A stretch of 14,579 bases of DNA from Paracoccaceae bacterium (lineage in GTDB: Bacteria; Pseudomonadota; Alphaproteobacteria; Rhodobacterales; Rhodobacteraceae): positions 1 to 14,579 of the forward strand of contig PXES01000359.1 in NCBI GenBank assembly GCA_003564655.1, written 5' to 3'. Both the position numbers and the translations under genes were made by a program. Each line of letters begins with the position of its first letter. Position 1 is the stretch's first letter. The notes beneath the pieces were generated by a model that saw nothing but the letters and a program-made list of their open reading frames with translations, was not told the DNA's origin and ran no database searches. Below are positions 8,087 through 14,413 of the stretch, in pieces.

Positions 8087-8633
8087 CCGGGCGCACCTCG
8101 GTCACTTCGGGGATGTAATGGCGCAGCAGGTTCTCGATGCCCATCTTCAGCGTCATGGTCGAGGACGGGCAGCCCGCGCAGGCGCCCTTCATGTGCAGAT
8201 AGACCACGCCGCGCTCGAACCCGTGGAAGGTGATGTCGCCGCCATCCTGCGCCACGGCCGGGCGCACGCGGCTGTCGAGCAACTCCTTGATCTGGCCCAC
8301 GATCTCGGCATCCGGGCCGTCATGGGCGGCGTGGCCTGCCTCGGCCTCGCCCTCGATCGCCGGGGCACCGGATTGCATGTGCTCCATGATCGCGCCAAGG
8401 ATTTCGGGCTTGATGTGCTGCCATTCGACATCATCGGCCTTGGTCACGGTGACGAAATCGCTGCCGAGGAACACCCCGGTCACGCCACTGACCGCGAAGA
8501 CCCGGCGCGCCAGCGGCGAGGTTGCGGCCGTGTCGGGCGTCGGGAAATCGGCCGTGCCCATTTCCAGAACCTGCTGGCCCGGCAGGAATTTCAGCGTCGC
8601 CGGGTTGGGGGTCGATTCGGTCTGGATGAACAT
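8076..8633 (-). CDS. Nfu-type NifU family iron-sulfur carrier protein
   Basis: This 185-residue Fe-S cluster scaffold or carrier delivers clusters to apo-enzymes. An Nfu N-terminal domain (MFIQTESTPNPATLKF to about residue 88) is joined through a short acidic/His linker to the NifU C-terminal domain (about 108-175), with the cluster-binding CAGC (Cys152, Cys155) followed by PSSTMTLK. The start ATG 8631-8633 was chosen over an upstream in-frame start at 8687 because it opens the conserved FIQTE motif and has AGGAG (8642-8646) 8 nt upstream. It leads the nfu-tsaB-rimI unit. This architecture is the one found in alphaproteobacteria and mitochondria (NFU1), not nitrogen-fixation NifU. Confidence 0.92.
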   Translation of the reverse strand: MFIQTESTPNPATLKFLPGQQVLEMGTADFPTPDTAATSPLARRVFAVSGVTGVFLGSDFVTVTKADDVEWQHIKPEILGAIMEHMQSGAPAIEGEAEAGHAAHDGPDAEIVGQIKELLDSRVRPAVAQDGGDITFHGFERGVVYLHMKGACAGCPSSTMTLKMGIENLLRHYIPEVTEVRPVAV

Positions 8634-8658
8634 GGCGGGAACTCCTGTATTTGCAGGG

Positions 8659-8687
8659 GATATGCGCCCTGCCCCCGGCCCTGTCAA
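8659..8687 (-). promoter_or_regulatory. Putative promoter of nfu-tsaB-rimI
   Basis: A perfect TTGACA (8687-8682, minus strand) is followed after exactly 17 nt by a weak -10, CATATC (8664-8659). Transcription would start near 8652, giving a short leader that still contains the AGGAG of nfu. The strong -35 and the correct spacing support it; the -10 matches only about half of the consensus. Confidence 0.4.
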
Positions 8688-8705
8688 CCCGCGCCACCTT
8701 GACAG
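8681..8705. repeat. Inverted repeat made of two divergent TTGACA boxes
   Basis: CTGTCAA (8681-8687) and TTGACAG (8699-8705) form a perfect 7-bp inverted repeat with an 11-bp spacer, in the divergent space between nfu and the aldolase gene. The left arm is the probable -35 of nfu. The right arm is a perfect -35 sequence facing the aldolase gene but has no good -10 at 16-18 nt spacing. It could be an operator or a pair of back-to-back promoter elements. Confidence 0.4.
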
Positions 8706-8733
8706 CGCGCGCGGACCGTATCACGCAAGGCGC

Positions 8734-9771
8734 ATGTATTTCGCCTCGGACAACACCTCTGGCCTGCCGCCGCAAATCTGGGACGCGCTGCGCCGCGCCG
8801 ATGACGGGTATGCGCCGGGCTATGGCGGCGACGCGCTGAGCCAGGCGCTGCGCGACCGGCTGCGCGATGTGTTCGAGGCGCCCGAGGCCGAGGTGTTCCT
8901 TGTCACCACGGGCAGTGCGGCGAATGCGCTGGCGCTGGCCACGCTGACCCCGCCCTGGGGGGCGATCTACTGCCACGGGCTGGCGCATATCGAGGTCGAT
9001 GAATGCGGCGCGCCCGAATTCTACACCGGCGGCGCGAAGCTTGTGCTTGTCGACGGCCCCGACGGCAGGATCGCGCCCGAGGTGCTGGCCGAGCGGCTGG
9101 CCGCCTCGGGGCGCGGCAATGTCCATAATGTTCAGCCCGCCTGCCTGAGCCTGACCAATCTGACCGAATGCGGCACCCGCTACACGCGCGCCGGAATCGC
9201 ACGGCTTGCCGCCATCGCGCGCGACCACGGCCTGCCCGTGCATCTGGACGGCGCGCGCTTTGCCAATGCGCTGGTGGCCGAGGGCTGCACGCCTGCCGAG
9301 ATGTCCTGGCGCGCAGGCGTCGATGCGCTGGTGCTGGGCGGCACGAAGAACGGGCTGATGGGGGTCGAGGCGGTGGTGATCTTCGACCCCGCGCGCGCCT
9401 GGGAGTTCGCATTGCGCCGCAAGCGCGCCGGGCATCTGTGGTCGAAACACCGCTACCTGGCCGCACAGATGCTGGCCTGGCTCGACGGGGGGCTGTGGCT
9501 CGACCTTGCCCACCACGCCAACGCCATGGCCGAACGGCTCGAGGGCGGGCTGCACGCGCCTCTTCTTTTCCCACGCGGGGGCAACATGCTGTTCGCGCGC
9601 CTGCCCCGCCGCACGCATGAGGCGCTACAGGCGGCGGGCGCGCAGTATTTCCTCTGGCCCGACCATCAGAACGACCCCGAGACCGTCTCGGCCCGCCTGG
9701 TCACGAGCTGGAACACGCGGGCGGAAGATGTGGACCGCTTCCTGAGCCTCGTCGGATCAGAGGTCGCGTAA
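8734..9771 (+). CDS. Low-specificity L-threonine aldolase (PLP-dependent)
   Basis: This 345-residue fold-type I PLP enzyme cleaves L-threonine or L-allo-threonine to glycine and acetaldehyde. The N terminus MYFASDNTSG matches the family start, which decides ATG 8734; a weak AAGG lies a few bases upstream. TTGSAANALAL (58-68) forms the phosphate-binding loop, His84 in CHGLAHIEVDE should stack on the cofactor, HLDGARFANA (170-179) supplies the Asp that contacts the pyridine nitrogen, and Lys205 in LGGTKNGLMG is the Schiff-base lysine. TNLTECGTRY (141-150) corresponds to the NxTExGT segment of threonine aldolases. It stands alone on the plus strand, divergent from nfu and convergent with the RidA gene. 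A related beta-eliminating lyase activity is less likely. Confidence 0.88.
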   Translation: MYFASDNTSGLPPQIWDALRRADDGYAPGYGGDALSQALRDRLRDVFEAPEAEVFLVTTGSAANALALATLTPPWGAIYCHGLAHIEVDECGAPEFYTGGAKLVLVDGPDGRIAPEVLAERLAASGRGNVHNVQPACLSLTNLTECGTRYTRAGIARLAAIARDHGLPVHLDGARFANALVAEGCTPAEMSWRAGVDALVLGGTKNGLMGVEAVVIFDPARAWEFALRRKRAGHLWSKHRYLAAQMLAWLDGGLWLDLAHHANAMAERLEGGLHAPLLFPRGGNMLFARLPRRTHEALQAAGAQYFLWPDHQNDPETVSARLVTSWNTRAEDVDRFLSLVGSEVA

Positions 9772-9818
9772 GACCCCGCCGGGCCCAACGCGTCACATCA
9801 CAGCGCGCAAGGGCACGC

Positions 9819-10310
9819 TCATTGCCGCACGGCCACCACTTCGATTTCCACAAGCCAGTGCGGATTTGCCAGCCCGGCAACCTCGAAGACCGAACGGGCC
9901 GGAAGCATGGGCTGCTCTTCAGTGCCGAAATACTGGACATAGCCCTGCATGAAGCCCCGGAAATCCATCTGCCCGCTGTCATCGGCAACCAGATAGACCT
10001 GCATCTTCACGACATCCGCCAGTGTCAGGTCGAGATCCGCGAGGGTCGCGGCAATCCGGTCGAGGACCGAGACAGTTTGCGCTTCGGTATCGCCGAAGGC
10101 CTCGGCCGTGCCGGGGGCGGCATCGGGGTTGGTCACGCCGGGCACGACGCCGCTGAGATAGACCAGCGTTGCATCGGCGGGAATTTCGACCGCTCTGGAG
10201 ATCGGGAAATCCGAACCCGGGATGGGGTGGCGGATGACTTCGGCCTGCGCCAGCCCGGCCGCGAGCGTGATCGCTGCGCTACCAGCGAGAATGCGGGAGT
10301 ATCTGAGCAT
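9819..10310 (-). CDS. Exported RidA (YjgF/YER057c/UK114) family protein
   Basis: This 163-residue protein joins a signal peptide (MLRYSRILAGSAAITLAAG, cleavage predicted after AQA at about residue 23) to a RidA domain (about 25-163). RidA proteins hydrolyse reactive imines and enamines to the carbonyl compound and ammonia. The active-site arginine lies in PMLPARSVFEVA (Arg139), and the closing strand HWLVEIEVVAV keeps the acidic residues of the family; LADVVKMQVYL is also typical. Start ATG 10308-10310 is preferred because it gives the signal peptide and has AAAGGG about 8 nt upstream; the longer open frame is not protein-like. Most RidA proteins are cytosolic, so the export signal is notable. 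It is the third gene after an amine oxidase and a cytochrome c, 142 nt downstream of the latter. Confidence 0.85.
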   Translation of the reverse strand: MLRYSRILAGSAAITLAAGLAQAEVIRHPIPGSDFPISRAVEIPADATLVYLSGVVPGVTNPDAAPGTAEAFGDTEAQTVSVLDRIAATLADLDLTLADVVKMQVYLVADDSGQMDFRGFMQGYVQYFGTEEQPMLPARSVFEVAGLANPHWLVEIEVVAVRQ

Positions 10311-10360
10311 CGTCTTGACCCTTTCGTTGCGCGGCCCGTGGCACGCGCCGTTCTGAATCA

Positions 10361-10390
10361 TCGACCGCGGGCGCCATCGCCCGCGGTCGA
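10361..10390 (-). promoter_or_regulatory. Perfect 13-bp stem-loop between cytochrome c and RidA genes
   Basis: TCGACCGCGGGCG (10361-10373) and CGCCCGCGGTCGA (10378-10390) are exact reverse complements separated by a 4-nt loop. On the minus-strand transcript the hairpin lies 62 nt after the cytochrome c stop and 50 nt before the RidA start. No U-tract follows in either direction, so a full intrinsic terminator is unlikely. It may act as a partial terminator, a transcript-end stabiliser or an RNA-processing site that lowers RidA relative to the upstream products. Confidence 0.6.
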
Positions 10391-10452
10391 AATCGCATCC
10401 GGTCCTGCGCCCGCCCCTGAAGCGGCGGACAGGCGCAGGCCGATCGTCACAC

Positions 10453-10848
10453 CTATCTTGCGTCCGACACCAGCTCTTCGGTCGCCGGATCATCGGGGTA
10501 GTCGTTGCCGAAATGGGTCCGGATGTAGTTCACGACCTCGGCCACTTGGGCGTCGTCCAGAATCCCGCCCAGGCCCGGCATGGCGGCCTGCCCGTGCAGG
10601 GTGACCATGATCGCATAGTCGGGAAACTCCAGCCTCGGGTTGTTCGCAAGCGCAGGGTAGTCGGCGGCGCCACTCGCGCCCCCGCCCTCGGGCATGTGGC
10701 AGCTTGCGCAGACGGCGGCATAGATGCCCTCGCCCGTCTGCTGCGTCAGGGCGCTGCGGCTCTCGAACCAGGCGTCGCTGTCATCGGCAGCCACCGGCAG
10801 GGCGAATGCGGCGAGCACAAGCGGCGCCGCGATCATCGATTTACGCAT
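10453..10848 (-). CDS. Exported mono-haem cytochrome c (class I)
   Basis: This 131-residue periplasmic electron carrier has a signal peptide (MRKSMIAAPLVLAAFAL, cleavage about residue 21, before DDSDAW). The single haem-binding motif is CASCH (Cys47, Cys50, His51), and the likely sixth ligand is Met90 in QAAMPGLGG. DDAQVAEVVNYIRTHFG (98-114) is the C-terminal helix packing on the haem. The ATG at 10846-10848 has AGGAG 8 nt upstream, and the stop of the amine oxidase gene lies only 3 nt before the start, inside the ribosome-binding region, so the two are tightly coupled. That linkage suggests this cytochrome is the electron acceptor of the flavoenzyme, as CycN is for NicA2; this is inference. 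Confidence 0.9.
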   Translation of the reverse strand: MRKSMIAAPLVLAAFALPVAADDSDAWFESRSALTQQTGEGIYAAVCASCHMPEGGGASGAADYPALANNPRLEFPDYAIMVTLHGQAAMPGLGGILDDAQVAEVVNYIRTHFGNDYPDDPATEELVSDAR

Positions 10849-10851
10849 TGA

Positions 10852-12465
10852 TTACTCTCCTGCTTGGTTGCGGGCAGTGTCATGAAGGCGGCTGATCGCG
10901 TCGAGCGATGACAGGACCGCACCTTCCATCCACGCGGGCAGATACGACAGATGCTCACCCGCGCAGACGATCCGGCGATCCATTGCGACTGCGTCCTCGT
11001 AATGGTCGTCCTTGTCGTTCCACAGCCCGTAGCAGCCCAGCGTCCAGGGCACCCGGTGCCAGGCCACCGACACGCCTGCCTTGAACTCCTCCGGCATCTG
11101 CGGGTGGATCTGGCTGCCCCATTCGACCGTGCGCGTCACGCGCTCTTCAGGGGGAATCGACGAATACTGATACGCCAGCGCCCCCCAGGAATAGGCGCCC
11201 AGCACCACGCCGGGCCTTTTCGACAGGTAGTCGTTCGACGGGTAGGAAATCTGCGAGATCGGCAGATCGGTGTAGGTCGTGCCGCCGTAGATATGCTCGT
11301 CCTCCTCCCAGAAGCGGCGCTTGAACTCCAGCCCGACCTTGATCGAGGCCGCATAGGGCATGTCCTGAATGACATTGGCCAGCGGCGCCGAAAAATCGTG
11401 ATCGATCTGGCTGAGGATCGAGAAGGGAATCGTGCACACGCAGTAATCGGCAGTGGTGGTCACGTCCGTCTCGCCGGTGATGAGGTCCTCGTAGGTGACG
11501 GTCACGCCGTCCTCGTCCTGCCGGATGCGCGTGACCCGCTTGCGATACCGGATCACATCGCCGAGGTTTTCGGCCATGGCACGGGCGATCATGTCCATGC
11601 CGCCCTTCGGCTGGAAGATCGGTGCCGAGCTGTTCAGCGTCTCGCTGGTGGCAAGGCGGCTCCACAGACCGGAGTCGAGCAGCGTGGAGACATCCATGAT
11701 TTCGCTGGAGATCGGGGTCGCATCGACACCGCCGCCGGGCGGGCGGTCGAACCCGCGCCGCCGACTGGCGGCATCGCCCGAGACATATTCGTTGTCGCTG
11801 TTCAGCGCCCCGAAGGTGCGCAGACCCTCCAGCAGGTTCTCCTTGTCCTCTTCCGACAGGACCTCGTCCAGCGCGCCCTGATTCGTCACCTTGGACAGCA
11901 GGTCCGAGATATGGCCACGGAAATCCGCATTGACCTCGCGGTAGCGCACGGGCTTGCCGTCGAAGGCATCGACAGAATGCACATAGGCGTGGTTGTTGAT
12001 CTGGATCAGCGGTTCGAGCTCCACCTCGAGCCGCCGACAATAGTCGAGGATCGCGTAGTGGTTGTAGGGCACGCGCCACGGGCCGGGGTTGAAGTAGTTG
12101 CCTTCGGCGAAATCGACCGTCTGGACGAAGCCGCCAAGCTCCTCATAGGTGTCGCCCGCGCGCAGCGTCCAGCAGCGCCCGCCAGCCACGTCGCGGTATT
12201 CCAGCACCTCGACGTCATAGCCCGCGTCGCGCAGCTCCATCGCCGCGACCATGCCCGCAATGCCTGCACCCAGGATAAGGACCTTCGTGCCTTCGGGCGC
12301 CTGTCCAAGCTGGATCGGCCCATCATAGGGCGAGGCATGCGCCATCCCCATCATTCCCATGGCCTGATACATCGCTGCAGCACCGCCGACGGCGCCGACC
12401 ATTGTCAGGAACTCGCGTCGCGTCGGGATGGGTTTCGTCGGGGTGGGGTTTTCGGTCTCAGCCAA
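10852..12465 (-). CDS. Tat-exported flavin amine oxidase / L-amino-acid oxidase-like dehydrogenase
   Basis: This FAD enzyme has 537 residues from a TTG at 12463-12465. The TTG is preferred over an ATG at 12483 (543 residues) because AGGGAGG (12471-12477) lies 5 nt before it, whereas the ATG has no ribosome-binding site and would lie only ~13 nt from the predicted transcript start. Numbered from the TTG: twin-arginine signal TRREFLTMVG (15-24) with a hydrophobic stretch to about 44; FAD Rossmann motif VLILGAGIAG (62-71), ribose Glu in VEVLE, then GGR (95-97); GPWRVPYNH (128-136), matching the L-amino-acid-oxidase segment whose Arg holds the substrate carboxylate; GGMD (288-291); Lys376 in SIKVGLEF, the flavin-side lysine; and a C-terminal CAGEHLSYLPAWMEGA. 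It should convert an L-amino acid or amine to an imine in the periplasm. It heads the oxidase-cytochrome-RidA unit. The exact substrate is unknown. Confidence 0.88.
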   Translation of the reverse strand: MAETENPTPTKPIPTRREFLTMVGAVGGAAAMYQAMGMMGMAHASPYDGPIQLGQAPEGTKVLILGAGIAGMVAAMELRDAGYDVEVLEYRDVAGGRCWTLRAGDTYEELGGFVQTVDFAEGNYFNPGPWRVPYNHYAILDYCRRLEVELEPLIQINNHAYVHSVDAFDGKPVRYREVNADFRGHISDLLSKVTNQGALDEVLSEEDKENLLEGLRTFGALNSDNEYVSGDAASRRRGFDRPPGGGVDATPISSEIMDVSTLLDSGLWSRLATSETLNSSAPIFQPKGGMDMIARAMAENLGDVIRYRKRVTRIRQDEDGVTVTYEDLITGETDVTTTADYCVCTIPFSILSQIDHDFSAPLANVIQDMPYAASIKVGLEFKRRFWEEDEHIYGGTTYTDLPISQISYPSNDYLSKRPGVVLGAYSWGALAYQYSSIPPEERVTRTVEWGSQIHPQMPEEFKAGVSVAWHRVPWTLGCYGLWNDKDDHYEDAVAMDRRIVCAGEHLSYLPAWMEGAVLSSLDAISRLHDTARNQAGE

Positions 12466-12482
12466 GCTGACCTCCCTTTGCA

Positions 12483-12492
12483 TAACATGTTA
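12483..12492. promoter_or_regulatory. Palindrome TAACATGTTA, possible operator
   Basis: This perfect 10-bp palindrome lies just downstream of the predicted transcription start (about 12496) of the oxidase operon and upstream of its Shine-Dalgarno. A repressor bound here would block initiation. Chance occurrence is possible, and no regulator gene is present in the window. Confidence 0.35.
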
Positions 12493-12502
12493 AGAGATTC
12501 GG

Positions 12503-12531
12503 ACTATCATTCGGGTGCGACATTTTGTCAA
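12503..12531 (-). promoter_or_regulatory. σ70-type promoter of the oxidase-cytochrome-RidA unit
   Basis: On the minus strand a perfect TTGACA (12531-12526) is followed after exactly 17 nt by GATAGT (12508-12503), which matches 4/6 of the -10 consensus. Predicted start of transcription is near 12496, giving a leader of about 31 nt to the TTG start with its strong Shine-Dalgarno. An AT-rich stretch lies directly upstream (about 12541-12582). This is the best promoter match seen in the window. Confidence 0.6.
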
Positions 12532-13005
12532 TCAGGTTTCAGAACGAGTTGTATAGTATTGAAAATTATGAAATTTCTTAGAGGCGTTTCTACGATCTCG
12601 CGCATGGTCGGGCCTGAGGGCATGCTGCGAAAAATACGGCTTTCCCTGCCGGAACGGCGCAGGAAACCCCCCGGGTCGTGACCTTTTTCGAGGGCTCTGG
12701 AAGACCGGCAGCAGCGACCGGCTCACAGCGAAGAACCGCCGCCCGGCCCCGTGCGTCCGATCCAATTCGGCCCCACCCGCGCCAATCGGCAACCGCGATG
12801 CGCGCAGCGCCCCTGTCACTGATCCGCCTGCTTTGCCCGCAGCGAAGTTATCCCCAGGAAATTCCGGCAGGGGCGAGATTTCGCTTTACAGGCGCATTGT
12901 TTGGCCACACCATATCTAGTAAGCGCACGCCAAGGGGCGCACAGCGATAGCGGTGCCACTCTGTGTCTGGGGGGGCCGGGCGCAGACAACACATAGAGGC
13001 GGGTC

Positions 13006-13509
13006 ATGTCAGCAGTCGAGTTCTACCTCTCCAATGACAGTCTTCATCCGATCGACATGGTCGAGACGCTCGCCGAGCATCACGCCTGGGATTTCGACCG
13101 CATGAACGAGGACCAGATCGCCATGGCGGTCGAGGGGCAGTGGCGCAGCTATTCGGTGACGCTGGCGCTCGCGCCCGGCGAGAACATGCTGCGGCTGATC
13201 TGCACCTTCGAGATGGACCCGCCCGAGGGCGCGCTGCCCGCGCTGTACGAGACCATCAGCCGCGCCAATGACATGGTCTGGTCGGGGGCGTTCAGCTACT
13301 GGGAGAGCCAGCGGCTGATGGTCTGGCGCTACGGGCTGATCCTGGCCGAGGACCAGCCCGCGGGCATCGACCAGATCGAGCGGATGATCCGCGCCGCGAT
13401 CATGGCTGCCGAACGCTTCTACCCCGCCTTCCAGCTTGTCGCCTGGGCCGAGCACACGCCTGCCGCAGCGCTTGATGTCGCGCTGGCCGAGGCGGTGGGC
13501 CGCGCATGA
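13006..13509 (+). CDS. YbjN domain-containing protein
   Basis: This 167-residue soluble protein fits the YbjN family (PF10722), small alpha/beta proteins described as putative sensory-transduction regulators and related to a chaperone-like fold. The order is typical: HPIDMVETLAEHHAWDFDR near the N terminus, a beta-hairpin EGQWRSYSVTLAL (44-56), LRLICTFEM (62-70), a long helix around LPALYETISRANDMVW, and a final helical part DQIERMIRAAIMAAERFYPAFQLVAW. There is no signal peptide or membrane segment. The ATG at 13006 has GAGG 6 nt upstream. It precedes proC by 91 nt on the same strand, a frequent neighbourhood in Rhodobacterales. The biochemical role is not known; regulation or protein-folding assistance has been suggested for relatives. 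Confidence 0.8.
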   Translation: MSAVEFYLSNDSLHPIDMVETLAEHHAWDFDRMNEDQIAMAVEGQWRSYSVTLALAPGENMLRLICTFEMDPPEGALPALYETISRANDMVWSGAFSYWESQRLMVWRYGLILAEDQPAGIDQIERMIRAAIMAAERFYPAFQLVAWAEHTPAAALDVALAEAVGRA

Positions 13510-13600
13510 TCCACCCTGCCCCTTGACCCCCCGCCGCGCGGGCGCGACAACCTGATAAAGTCGCGCCGACGCGATGACAGGGAATACAAGGGGAACAGCA

Positions 13601-14413
13601 ATGTCACTCGACGCGATTGCCGCGCGCGGGATGGTCCTTCTGGGCTGTGGGCGCATGGGCTCGGCGCTGCTGGCCGGGTGGCTGGCGCAGGGGGTGCGGC
13701 CGGAAACCGTGCATGTGATCGACCCCGCGCCCTCTGACTGGGTGCAGGCGCAGGGCGTGGTGCTGAACGGGGCGCTGCCCGACTCGCCGGCCGTGGCGGT
13801 GCTCGCGGTCAAGCCGCAGATGATGGGCGAGGCGCTGCCGCAGATGCTGGGCTTTACGGGCGGCGACACGCTGTTCCTGTCGATCGCGGCCGGCACCTCG
13901 CTCGCGCGGTTCGAGGCCGTGTTCGGCGCGGACAGCCCGATCATCCGCGCCATGCCCAACACCCCGGCGGCGGTCGGGCGCGGCGTCTCGGCGCTGATCG
14001 GCAATGCGCAGGCGGGCGCGGCGCATCTGGCGCTGGCCGAGGCGCTGATGGCGGCGGTCGGCGCGACCGTCCGGCTGGAGGACGAGTCGCAGATGGATGC
14101 GGTGACGGCACTCTCCGGCTCGGGGCCCGCCTATGTGTTCCACCTTATCGAGGCAATGGCCGCCGCCGGGGTGGCCGAGGGGCTGCCCGAGGACCTGGCC
14201 ATGCAACTCGCCCGCGCCACGGTCATCGGCGCGGGGGAACTGGCGCACCAGTCGCCCGAGACGGCAGAGACGCTGCGCGTCAATGTCACCAGCCCCGGCG
14301 GCACCACGGCGGCGGGACTGTCCGAGTTGATGGACGCCGGGACCGGCCTGCCGCCGCTGATGCGCCGCACGCTCGCCGCCGCCGCCGCCCGCTCGCGCGA
14401 GTTGGCGCAATGA
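13601..14413 (+). CDS. proC: Pyrroline-5-carboxylate reductase
   Basis: This 270-residue cytosolic enzyme makes L-proline by NAD(P)H reduction of 1-pyrroline-5-carboxylate, the last step of proline synthesis. The Rossmann motif LLGCGRMGSALL is at 13-24, LAVKPQMM at 68-75, and MPNTPAAVGRGVSAL at 118-132. The C-terminal dimerisation and substrate domain has ALSGSGPAYVF (170-180) and VTSPGGTTAAGL (229-240), the P5CR signature. The start at 13601 is preferred over an in-frame ATG at 13574 because AAGGGG (13588-13593) lies 7 nt upstream and the protein then begins close to the Rossmann strand. Length and motifs are normal for ProC. Its stop overlaps the next gene by 4 nt. Confidence 0.93.
   Translation: MSLDAIAARGMVLLGCGRMGSALLAGWLAQGVRPETVHVIDPAPSDWVQAQGVVLNGALPDSPAVAVLAVKPQMMGEALPQMLGFTGGDTLFLSIAAGTSLARFEAVFGADSPIIRAMPNTPAAVGRGVSALIGNAQAGAAHLALAEALMAAVGATVRLEDESQMDAVTALSGSGPAYVFHLIEAMAAAGVAEGLPEDLAMQLARATVIGAGELAHQSPETAETLRVNVTSPGGTTAAGLSELMDAGTGLPPLMRRTLAAAAARSRELAQ

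Larger units (their letters stand above)
12466..13005. other. Non-coding divergent intergenic region (~540 bp)
   Basis: This region separates the minus-strand oxidase unit from the plus-strand YbjN gene. Bases 12483-12600 hold the oxidase promoter, a palindrome and an AT-rich stretch (about 12541-12582) that could serve as UP element or regulator site. From 12600 to about 12880 the sequence is GC-rich; open frames there are Arg/Pro/Ala-rich in a way typical of non-coding high-GC DNA, and I find no gene or tRNA. Before the YbjN start, TTTACA (12885-12890) and an AT-rich patch near 12908-12920 may form a weak promoter, but spacing is poor. GAGG at 12996-12999 is the ribosome-binding site of YbjN. 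Confidence 0.55.

Noticed and set aside
8431..9618. Minus-strand open frame of 395 codons opposite the threonine aldolase
   Set aside because: It is the shadow of a gene with intact PLP-binding motifs and shows no family resemblance of its own.
9772..9818. Terminator between the convergent aldolase and RidA genes
   Set aside because: The 47-nt gap shows no stable inverted repeat or T-tract.
12641..12666. Imperfect hairpin followed on the minus strand by a T-run
   Set aside because: No minus-strand gene lies upstream that it could terminate, and the stem has bulges.
10951..12681. Plus-strand open frame of 576 codons opposite the amine oxidase
   Set aside because: It lies antisense to a protein with clear FAD and Tat motifs. 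The length is explained by high GC and the absence of A/T-rich stop codons.
12678..12950. Possible 90-residue plus-strand gene before YbjN
   Set aside because: It has no clear ribosome-binding site, a composition typical of random high-GC frames, and no recognisable family.
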